This document shows, in pieces, positions 24,733 to 60,981 of a stretch of 64,000 bases of DNA. The first letter of the stretch is position 1. Each line of letters starts with the position of its first letter. Below the pieces are notes generated by a model. That model had not been told where the DNA came from. It worked only from the letters and a program-made list of their open reading frames with translations, and ran no database searches. The DNA comes from Apostichopus japonicus (Eukaryota > Echinodermata > Holothuroidea > Aspidochirotida > Stichopodidae): the NCBI RefSeq assembly GCF_037975245.1, contig NC_092570.1, forward strand, positions 2,747,501-2,811,500, read 5' to 3'. Made by a program: the position numbers and the translations under genes.

Positions 24733-25968
24733 ATGTCTTATCAAACTAGTGACCGTGAAGAAACATTTTCAACAACGCAGAGCTTGAAAGAGAATGAAAG
24801 AACATGTCAAACAGACGGAAAGCCTAGCAAGGAGAGCATGAAGGAAAATGGAAGGATACATACAGAAGAGAAGCCACATCATTGTAGCTACTGTGACAAA
24901 GTGTTTGCAAGAAAGGGGGCATTGAAATGTCATGAAAGGACACATACAGGAGAGAAGCCATACCAATGCAGCTATTGTGGCAAACCATTTGCAACATACA
25001 CAGGTTGGAAACAGCATGAAAGAACACATACAGGAGAGAAACCATATCAATGCAGCCGTTGTGGCAACACATTTGCAACATACACAGGTTGGAAACAGCA
25101 TGAAAGTACACATACAGGAGAAAGGCCTTATGAATGTAGCTACTGTGATAGAGCATTTGTTCGTAGTCATGACCTATTGAAACATGTAAGAACACACACG
25201 GGAGAGAAGCCTTATCAATGCAGTTATTGTTATAAAACGTTTACTTTATCTGGAAATGCGAGAATACATGAAAGAACCCATACTGGAGAGAAGTCATATC
25301 AATGCAGCTATTGTGGCAAAGTGTTTTCAGACAAGGCGTCAACAAAACGCCATGAAAGAACACACACAGGAGAGAAGCCATATGAATGCAGCTATTGTGG
25401 TAAAACATTTGCAACATGCACAGGTCGGAAACAGCATGAATGTACACACACAGGAGAGAAGCCTCATGAATGTAGCTATTGTGGTAAAACATTTGCTACA
25501 TACACAAGTCGAAAACGCCATGAAAGGACACATACAGGAGAGAAGCCATATCAATGCAGCTATTGTGATAAAAGGTTTACTCAATCTTTAAATGTGACAA
25601 TACATGAAAGGCAACATACTGGAGAGAAACCATTTGAATGCAGCTACTGTGATAGAGCATTTGCTAGTAATGTTCTTTTGCGAACACACAAGAGAACACA
25701 TACAGGAGAGAAGCCTCATGAATGTAGCTACTGTGATAAAGCATTTTCTAGTAATCATAGTTTAGTAAAGCATATAAGAACTCATACGGGAGAGAAGCCT
25801 TATCAATGCAGCTATTGTGATAAAACATTTACTCAATCTGGACATGCGAGAATACATGAAAGAATACATACTAGAGAAAAACAATATCAATGCAGCTACT
25901 GTGACAAACAATTTGCTATAAAGGGTGGTTTGATACGACATGAAATAATACATAACGTGATAAATTAG
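24733..25968 (+). CDS. C2H2 zinc-finger protein with 13 fingers (411 aa)
   Basis: Uninterrupted frame from ATG to TAG encoding a likely nuclear DNA-binding protein. After a ~49-residue polar leader come 13 consecutive C2H2 fingers (C-x2-C-x12-H-x3-H) joined by TGEKPY-type linkers; the last linker is TREKQY. Fingers 2 and 3 have the same recognition helix (TYTGWKQ), and fingers 7 (TCTGRKQ) and 8 (TYTSRKR) are close relatives, so internal duplication is evident. No KRAB, BTB, SCAN or ZAD domain is visible. A stop codon (TGA) lies in frame 18 bases before the ATG, preceded by a pyrimidine-rich stretch ending AAAG near 24706, so this may be the terminal exon of a gene with an untranslated upstream exon. 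Orthology cannot be assigned: such arrays evolve too quickly. Confidence 0.9.
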   Translation: MSYQTSDREETFSTTQSLKENERTCQTDGKPSKESMKENGRIHTEEKPHHCSYCDKVFARKGALKCHERTHTGEKPYQCSYCGKPFATYTGWKQHERTHTGEKPYQCSRCGNTFATYTGWKQHESTHTGERPYECSYCDRAFVRSHDLLKHVRTHTGEKPYQCSYCYKTFTLSGNARIHERTHTGEKSYQCSYCGKVFSDKASTKRHERTHTGEKPYECSYCGKTFATCTGRKQHECTHTGEKPHECSYCGKTFATYTSRKRHERTHTGEKPYQCSYCDKRFTQSLNVTIHERQHTGEKPFECSYCDRAFASNVLLRTHKRTHTGEKPHECSYCDKAFSSNHSLVKHIRTHTGEKPYQCSYCDKTFTQSGHARIHERIHTREKQYQCSYCDKQFAIKGGLIRHEIIHNVIN

Positions 25969-26022
25969 GAGAGATGATTCATCAATATATATACTGGGAT
26001 AAAGTGTGTCCAACATTTCATA

Positions 26023-26128
26023 GTATGTATTTGTATGTATGTATATGTATTTGTATGTATGTATGTATGTATTTGTATGTATGTATGTATTTTAGTTACA
26101 TTTTAGATGTATGTATGTATTTTAGATA
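26023..26128. repeat. (GTAT)n-rich microsatellite
   Basis: Imperfect GTAT/TTGTAT repeats just downstream of the zinc-finger stop codon, probably in its 3' untranslated region or flank. Confidence 0.9.
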
Positions 26129-26399
26129 GTGAGAAACAACATGAAATAACACTCAACAGAGAGATGTCTATATGTCTTGTTTCTTTGTTTAAATGTGTTC
26201 ATTGAGCAATCAAGTAGAACACAGTCGACGTTGAGTATTAACACTCAGTGTTATAATTGATTGCGTAACATAGTCATACTGTACAGGACAGATAAAGGAC
26301 GATATGTCCTATAGGACGATATGTTGACTTGCAAAAGGGCATCAAACTTCTGCTATATCCTAACTTACTCTAATTTGATAAATGTCTGATATTTAATTG

Positions 26400-27015
26400 A
26401 ATTAATGTCTCCACCCCGAGAAGCACACTGATTTATCTATAAATGTAGCTGAAATTAATACATATGGTACTTAACATAATCTACAGGTCTAGTAGAGTAA
26501 TAAGTTATCGCTATGTTCCACAATCAATCTCAATAGTGAGCTACCCTGAGGTGGACACCTGGGTTTTAACCCCGAGAAACACCCTGACCGGTAACATAAA
26601 TGTGGCTGGAAGTACCGAAGTAATACATAGGGTAGGCCTACTTAACACAATCTACAAAAAAATAAACAGGTCTGTTAGAGCCAGAGGTTATCGCTATGTT
26701 TTGGAAAAATGTATTAAATTTGGTCAAGAATCGATTTAAAAAAAAATCCAGTCAATTGCGTGAGTGAGCTACCCTGAGGTGGAGCTGAGTTTTAACCCCG
26801 AGATACACCCTAATGGTCCATAAACGTGTGTACATAGGGTACTTATCTACAATAAATAAACAGGTCTATTAGAGTCATAAGTTATCGGTATATAATTCTT
26901 AACTTCGATCGAAAATCGAAACTATAAAATTTCCACACTCGACCGCTTACTGAGCTGCTATCCTGAGCCGGTGGAGCCGAGTTTTAACCTCGAAAACCAT
27001 CCTAATTGTCCATAA
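26400..27015. repeat. four-copy degenerate tandem repeat
   Basis: Units of about 160-225 bp share GAGCTACCCTGAGGTGGA, TTTTAACCCCGAGAAACACC, CATAAACGTGGCTGAAA and AACAGGTCTATTAGAGT. The CCCCGAGA landmark recurs near 26412, 26571, 26795 and (degenerate) 26985. An isolated GAGGTGGAG phrase also occurs near 27170-27235. No coding potential is seen. Confidence 0.75.
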
Positions 27016-27768
27016 ACGTGGCTGAAATAAATAAAAAGTGTTTTCAATAGACTCTGGAATAAATACATAGTTTTTTATAGAGTCTTTACCTCTATGTAGA
27101 AAGAAACACTAATTAAGATTTTCATTATATCAAAGTCCATACGAAGCTTCCGTATCGCTTTTATACATTAGGTGGAGCTTATTTTGGTGGGCGCAACTGA
27201 TTTACATGTCATTATCTACCCTGAGGTGGAGAAGTTCAAAGCTGCAACCCATGATGACGTAACATGTCTACATTTGACTTTGTAAACTTTCGGTTCGTAC
27301 GGTGGCCCGGTTAGGACCTATTGAAGTATATGTAAAATGTTTCAAACTCGCTATAGCGATACTAAAGGCGTTAATAACGAGTTTCAAACTTGTTACAAGG
27401 TATAGGGGACTTAAAACTGGTAAACACTAATTCGAATATTTCAGTATAACGAATTTGAAGCGCCATTATGTATACTTCGTCATGTCATTACTGTGCCACC
27501 GCATTCTCGACTTTGACAACGCCTTAATTATGTCTATAGTTCATTCTTGTTCTTATCATAGCTTTTGAGTTCACGAACGAAGGGTGTTATCTGATAGAAG
27601 TAATTAATACATATTAGCTTTCCATAGTGACCCGCTTATGATAGATAAGAAGTGAACCATGACATGGCAATTCTATACAGTATAGCAATACCAAAAATTG
27701 TGTATAGGTGCTAACGGATGATCGCAACAGTATTTAGACTTAACACTCTTGTAGTTATATTCAATGTC
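27016..27768. other. spacer upstream of DFR-like gene A
   Basis: No gene or array recognised beyond the repeat phrase noted near 27170-27235. It presumably contains upstream regulatory sequence of gene A. Confidence 0.4.
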
Positions 27769-27795
27769 TGACGTGACGTGACGTCGCATAAAATA
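27769..27795 (+). promoter_or_regulatory. candidate core promoter of DFR-like gene A
   Basis: Three overlapping TGACG motifs (TGACGTGACGTGACGTCG, 27769-27786) resemble CRE/bZIP sites. They abut a TATA-like CATAAAATA (27787-27795), about 53-60 bases before the ATG of gene A. The spacing would give a transcription start near 27820 and a very short leader. Motif-based inference only. Confidence 0.4.
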
Positions 27796-27847
27796 TTTTA
27801 GTAAACATAATCAATCTCCAGGAGTAGCATCTGACGAAGAAAAGATT

Positions 27848-34506
<6,659 letters not shown>

Positions 34507-35150
34507 CCAACATATTTTGCGAGTTTTTTGAGAAAAAATCCTGATTTTTTTTTTTGTAGAAAAAAACAAATTCTTTAAGAAAAATTTTGAGATGAAAAAA
34601 TATGTTGATCACATAAATTTTAGTTAGAGTGGATTGGAGTTAATCAATTAAGATCTGTAATTTTGTAAAATTGGGTCTCTAAGAAAGAAGTTGGGCAAGA
34701 GCGCCATCTTTTCTTTCAGCATGGCATTATATTATAGCTCCGTCCAATTCCCATTTTATTTGGAATTTGTCTTTTATTTTGTTTATTACTTGTAACTTAA
34801 CGTCACTATCTTTCTCTTTCTTAAACTGTTGATTATATTCATGTTAGTTTCATTTATATATATGTTAACGCTTTGATGGTACATGAACTCATCATATCCA
34901 GGGCACTAAAGGCATTCGTTTTCATTAGCAGACATGAGAAACTAATACAATGTTTCCTCTGAAGCTGTATTAATACCCATGTCTTGTGTAATGCAATACG
35001 TATATAAAACTGATAAACACTGATAACACTGATAAAGGGGAATTTATTTCTCACCCTTTCCATCAATTAACTTAATATCTCGGATATGAAATAAGAGCAA
35101 AGTTGTGCTTAGTCAGGTAAAATGAGAGAGGTGTGGAAAGGGTATGGAAT

Positions 35151-35186
35151 GGGGGTGGGGTGGGGTTGGGGAGGGGAGGGGAGGGC
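35151..35186 (+). other. G-rich tract with quadruplex potential
   Basis: Seven consecutive runs of three to five G separated by one or two bases, in the spacer 0.9 kb before the gene B start codon. The pattern exceeds the usual four-run rule for G-quadruplex formation. Confidence 0.6.
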
Positions 35187-35940
35187 GGCGAGCGCTTTGA
35201 TATCGATAGCGTGCAGTTGATTTCCTTACGAATTTGAAGGTCGGTGTATTGTTGATACTGACTAGCTATAGCCTTGGTTTTATTGTTTTGAACTTTTGTT
35301 TACTATATGGACCAGCTTTCTTATTCGAACGTTGAACCAGGCCAAATGCATTACATATATTCTTCCCTAGAATAAGATGATAATGCGATTTTACAATTTT
35401 GGAAAACGAAGAAAAATTTTAGCGGTAGTGAGAGAACAGGTTAGCGTGAATCTTTTGGGAAATGAAATTTATTCGATTATGAAATTAAACGCAACCATTT
35501 TTTGTTTATATTTATATTTTTCCAAGACTAGCATGCTGTGGGTTTGGGAGCGTCTCCGAGCTCACTGGTTATATACACATGATACATGTACCACACTGTT
35601 TTATGTGTATCTGCTGTATACCAAGCCATTTGTATTGATACGGTGTATAGCGTTGGTTATTCCATTATTTCCGCGGTATCATTCAATACGACGTTGATTA
35701 CGCAACTACTTTGTCCTGCGTGGATGGTCGTGGTTTCGCAATAGCTAGCTACATATACTATATACGACTATGTGCGTATCATTATAATACTGCTAGGGAA
35801 GCTCTCCTCCCCTTTATCACCTCCGTTAATCCCTATGTAGATAGAGGTTTGGGCTGTACATGGAATATAAACTCCCATGCAAGATAAGTAGATTATAGTA
35901 GTCGATAAACAATCGATTTACACCTGACGACCACTTTTTA

Positions 35941-35981
35941 GCCTTTGAAAAAGATCCTGCTGGGATCGAAACGTCAGGCCA
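35941..35981 (+). repeat. short dispersed repeat with hairpin and GAAACGTC core
   Basis: AAGATCCTGCTGGGATCGAA forms a small GATCC/GGATC hairpin followed by GAAACGTCAGG. Similar AAGATCC...GGATCGAAACGTCAGG units are common dispersed repeats in invertebrate genomes, sometimes compared with Penelope-element hammerhead motifs. The canonical CTGATGA box is not intact here. Confidence 0.4.
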
Positions 35982-36062
35982 ACTTATTTTTACACAACGA
36001 CCACTAAAGCTCGCAGTCTGTAGCTATATTTGTTTCTAAGACCGTCAGAGAAGAATCATTAA

Positions 36063-43602
<7,540 letters not shown>

Positions 43603-45581
43603 TACTAAATTTAATATAATATATTTCATGATAATTCATTTCTTAATTAAGTTAACATTTTGCACTAAGTATTCAAGACCTCAACAAATGATAGTGTCAT
43701 AGGCCTACCGGTATACTATCATTTTCGGTGAAAATTTTAAATAACGTACTAAGCTAATTTAATTACCATATTGGCAGGGCATTATATTCCGTCCGCTGCT
43801 GTACATAATTAACGTGTCTCATAATCTTGAAGCGATAAAATGGCCTGCATCACTAGATACCGTAACCGATATGCCGTTACCGATATACGGTTTTAACACA
43901 TTGGATTTATTTGTATGTAGACCATATGATATTCAGCTCATCACAACGAGACCTTTTTCATTCTCGATATGAAAACACATCTGTTATGGAACGTTATGTT
44001 ACCAGGGAGATATTAGAGATGAAGAACCAACGAAATATTGAGCCTTTAAAGTAACAGAATGGAGAGGGCGCTGTACAAGGAGAGAGGACGTTGTATCAGG
44101 AGAAAGGGCTCTGCCTCAAGAGAAAGGGTGCTGTATTATAGAGGGTGCTGTATCAGAAAACAGAGGGCGCTGTATCAGGAGAGAGGGCGTTGGATCAGGA
44201 GAGAGGGCGCTGTATCAGTAAAGAGGGCGTTGTATGAAAGGAGAGCATTCTTTCTCCACCCTCTAACACCTCCCTGATGTTATATGTCCATTGCTAATAT
44301 TAATTGAAGCTGCATTTACTTGTTCCAAAAAAAAAAATACTATGCACTTTTAAGTCGATGTTAGTACGTTCCATTTTTAGAATACAGGATTGAGTCGAAT
44401 GGTTTGTATATTTGGGATACATGTCTGTTACGAATAGAACCAGATGTTTTATGAAAATTATACGAATCTGTTTTTCAATACTTTTGCCTCAAAAATGAAA
44501 AGAAGAAAAAAATGTATTATGAAGGAATATTAAAGCAACGTGTGTGTCTGTGTTATTTTTGTCTTCAATCAATTCAATAACAAAAGTTAACTACAACAGA
44601 GTTTCTCCGACAAATAAAGGGGATGGGTGGAGTGGGGGTGATTGCGACTACTTCATTTTGGAAAATATTCTACCTAGGCAGTGGCAGTAAGTCTATATAT
44701 TGTGAGATGCAATACTTCACGGAAACTGACAATTCTCAGATTTAGTCTATATAATAAGGCCATAAGTTAACAAATTTAATAATATAATGAAGTTGTTGTT
44801 GAACATATGCAATGATCAATGATTTACAACATAGTTAAGTGTATACAAGTAAAACACGTATTCACATACGGGATTGATGAACTATTTGCATGCATGGGGT
44901 AGCAATTATGCTTGTGTAGCGCAACCAGTATAGTCAAATACTATTCAGTTCAAGAAGCTGAGGGATATTCTGATCAATTTACCTTCCTTTCTTCCTGCTG
45001 TAACATTGATCCCCCCCCACCCTCTCCCTCCCTCCAACGGTCCCCTGCATTGCAGCATACACATTAACGTCTATACATGTAGGGCCTACATTGCTTTAAC
45101 AAAAGTCTTTGCAACATCAATAATTGCATTAAAGATCATCAGTTTCCCGCCCGAAACAGAAATGCTAGATTTTTTTTTGTTTTTGTTGGAAAGTATACGT
45201 TCTCATAGTTTGTATACATGTCCTCAGTGTAGATAAACAAAGTTTAGTATACAATAGTAAAATGCTTGTTCACCCCACGGTCAGTAATGTCTTCCAATCG
45301 TCGGTGGTTGTATTATTTGGAGATGTTGGGTCATTAACGACATGACCAAATAATTATCTATAGATTCTCAAATCCAGAAGAAAATACCCTGTTCTTCTCT
45401 CTCTAAGATAGCTTATAGACGGGTTCCCTATCACTCCGACATACCTCCCTCTTCTAAGAATTCGACTGGTAATAATTTATCGTTCAGGAGATGGTTACAG
45501 CGCCAGAGGCCCTTTCCTTACCACTAGCTATGATGACGTCATAATCGTCATGAAAAGGTAAATATAACATCTTCACATATT
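43603..45581. other. spacer between convergent genes B and C
   Basis: Shared 3' flank of the two opposing gene pairs. It holds a minisatellite at 44058-44250; otherwise no exon or RNA gene was recognised. An AATAAA occurs on the plus strand near 44614, far from the gene B stop. Confidence 0.5.
44058..44250. repeat. GAGGGCGCTGTATCAGGAGA minisatellite
   Basis: About eight imperfect copies of a 20-26-bp unit (GAGAGGGCGCTGTATCAG), giving an Arg/Gly-rich spurious frame. It lies ~450 bases past the gene B stop codon. Confidence 0.9.
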
Positions 45582-57856
<12,275 letters not shown>

Positions 57857-60800
57857 TGTGTAAGTTCTAACAGCTAGTCTCGGACTGTTTCTCCTTTTGG
57901 CGTGGTTGATGTGTAATCTCAGAATGATTGATAATCCTCTTTGCCAATTCATTTTGGCTTTGGGTTTATTTTTGTTTTCACAAATAATGTAGAAATCTAA
58001 AAATAAGTCTCCGTGACCGTCCTTCCACACGAGCCTCCGCCGTTATCGTTTAGCTTATGGTCTACGAGGGTTTGACGAGACGTTAGCTCTGCGCATGTCC
58101 TTATATATGCCAGCATTGTGTCTCTTCGTCGTGGCAAAGGTTCATCTTTAATCTACTTGCCGTAATGTAAATATTACATCATGCACCACATGAAATAGCT
58201 CTATATATTGACATAGCTATCAACTGAAATATTTACATTATTTATTTTATTATTTATTGCTACAGTGGAAATGTCAATAACTCCATGATCAGACTGGTAC
58301 CGTTTATAGAGGCAAGGTGTCTCAATTGTACGTGCGACAAATTTAAACAAACTGAATGCACTTAAAAGTCACCCTGGATTATCCGAGCTACGGCAGTGTT
58401 GTGTTCTCCTTCCCTCCCCTACCTCCCCTCCCCTCTAATCCCCTCCCATCCTCTCCTCTCCTCTCGTTTCCTCTCGTCTCCTCTTTTAAAAACGAGGCTC
58501 TTATTAAAGCGGCTCCATTTCATGATCAACGATCTTTGTTCTTATTTAAAGTAGAGAGTAATTAGGTGCAGATTAAATATATAAAACAGTAATTAAGTAA
58601 TGTCAAGGTCTACCAAGTGCATAAGTTCATTGTAAAGGTACAAACGTATATCTTTCTCTTGTCAATATATTTTGGGAGTAAGGTCCCCTTATCAGTACTG
58701 AGAAAGGGGCCATTAAACATTAGTCTGTATAAATAATTGTGTCACATCAAGTTCAGCTGAACTTTAACGACTTGTTCTGTAACGATTATATAAGAAGGCT
58801 TAATAATATCACAGCAACCATGTAATCACTGTATACTTGTGTATAGTGATGTCATATGTCGTGTGTATACTATAAGCTACTCATATCATGTGGTAAATTT
58901 TGTATAAACATGCAGGAGGTTCCGTTTTGGGGGGGGGGGGGGGTAGAGATTAGGGGTTACTCGGTAGGAGCTGGATTTTGCCCAGTATAAATACACATCA
59001 TGTATAGTGAACATTAATAGTAATAATAATAATAATAATATATTAAATTTATATAGCGCTTAATACAGCGTTTCAATGCGCTTTGGAGACTGGGTTGAAC
59101 ATACTACATTATGACGTAAATGATAAATCAAAACTAAAGTATGAAATGTTTCTCCGAAATCTAATTTACTGCGGTATTGAAGAACCTAGCATGCATAGAC
59201 TCCGGATGTGTGACCTGATTAATTGACTCTGCCTTCGGCTTTGAGTACAACGTTTCTGTATGCTGTCGTAGTGAACGAATCTAACCGTAATAGAAACTTA
59301 CCGACTTTGCGATTCCCGCGTTATAGTCATTGCCGACTTTGCAATCCGCAGCCCCCCTTTGCAATTATGCAAGGATGGTAGAGTGACTCCATGGTTTTCC
59401 CTCTCGGTGAACCATAAAAGAGCTGTTCTCGATGGTAGACAAATCATGAACATAGCTATGTAAACGTTACTGCGGACGTTATAGTGTCCTTTTCGTCGTT
59501 GTTTGCTGCAAGTGGCTGTTGTTATATTCTGCTACGAAAGGATGCTAGCTTCCGACAGGCTGAGGTCGGTACCACACCAAACGCAAACAGCGTGTGGTAA
59601 GAAAATTTACGCAGTGCTCAGAAGTTTTGCAGTAAGTGACTGAGGTAATTTTATGCTAAACAGGTCACAACGGTTCACAATTCATGTACCTTCTCAAACG
59701 TTTACAGGGACTCAAACGTTTACAAGGATAACCTGGATGTCCAAAAATACATTAGGATACTCTGAGAGGGTTGCATGACGTTTTGCAAGAGCGACTTTAT
59801 CCGAAATTATCTTCGGAAGAAAACAAAACGTACGGAATGAGATTAATGTCTTGGCAAGCACAAAAGCTGATATTTATTGTTAATTGCAAATTAATCGGGT
59901 ATTAACATGATGTGTCTATATGTGTAACGCTTTAATGCGGCGTAAACTTGCATTCCAACAAAAATATATATTAATTGGTAACAACCGTACTGCAACTTTT
60001 GTTATTTATCAATGGATACAGGAAACCCTTATTCTTTTCAAAGGATGTAATTCGTAAAGGGAATACTTCGTCTTCAGTAAGGATGACTTTGGGTACAAAA
60101 TTAATTATATGGTATGTTGAAATCCTTTAAAACAATTGAACCGTTATTACTTCAGATTAAGTGGCGTTCAAAATTTTGGGAAAAGTTCTGAGGCTCATCA
60201 ATAGAAGGCACTGGACTACTTAGTCTAACAAAACAGGCCATAAGGTTCTCTGAAGCAATGCAAACGGAATAGCAAAACTAGAAATTTTATCATCTTTACA
60301 ATTCATTAAAAATGTATGTTGAATGCCATCCATAGATAGGGTGGGTGGTAGGTGGGAGGGGCGGATGGGGTGGTGTTGGGGTGTTGCTCATATAAATGAA
60401 GATGTTTTGATCGAATTATTAGAATTTCTAAAACAATTAACATTATAGGCAATCGCTGAGGTGACGACGTCAGCACCAGTTTAGCCTTAAAGGAGCATAC
60501 AGAGGTTCAGCAAATAGTTTAAAGCTGAATATCTAGAATGACTGTCATAGCTACAAAATCACAAATAGCAATTAGTGTGTCTTGGAAAATGACATCTCAA
60601 GACTACTCAAATTCTGACTAAATTCATCCTTTAATTGATTAAGAAGTCATGTCTTTCTCCGAATTGAATTATTTTGGAAGTTAAATTAATATCATCTCAT
60701 CACAGGTTCTCCGACATTAATGGGGTACCTTTGGGAGGCATGAGTGATGCAGGTAACAATCGGGGGGGGGGGGACTTTGCTTAAACAAAATTTCACCTCA

Positions 60801-60981
60801 CATGTAAAAAAGATTAAAAAAATGCTGTAATAGCAAAACAAAAGTGAAAACGCTGTGTGGCGAAGACGACGGACTTTCAGCAGCATGGGTTACAGTTTTG
60901 TGACGTCATAGGTACGTCACTTGTTGCAACTTATCTCGAGTTCGGAACTTCAGTGATATCGATGGTTGTCGTTTTTCTCTT
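57857..60981. other. spacer between genes C and D
   Basis: Contains the presumptive promoter of gene C (right of 57856) and the 3' flank of gene D. Seen here: a CT-rich tract at 58407-58490, a 13-base G run near 58929-58941, a SINE-tail fragment near 59043-59085 on the minus strand, and a G-rich stretch at about 60340-60385. No exon was recognised. Confidence 0.45.
59025..59085 (-). mobile_element. SINE 3'-tail fragment with (AAT)n
   Basis: Read on the minus strand, AAAGCGCATTGAAACGC and TTAAGCGCTATATAAATT resemble the paired GCGCT motifs of the SINE at 3131-3445, here followed by an (ATT)n tail. The tRNA-like head is missing. Confidence 0.55.

Larger units (their letters stand above)
34507..36062. 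other. spacer between DFR-like genes A and B
   Basis: Contains the 3' flank of gene A, a G-rich tract at 35151-35186 and, just before gene B, a short dispersed repeat near 35941-35981. No additional exon was recognised. Confidence 0.5.

Noticed and set aside
24769-26016. Several antisense and off-frame open frames over the zinc-finger gene
   Set aside because: They are shadows of the 84-base finger periodicity.
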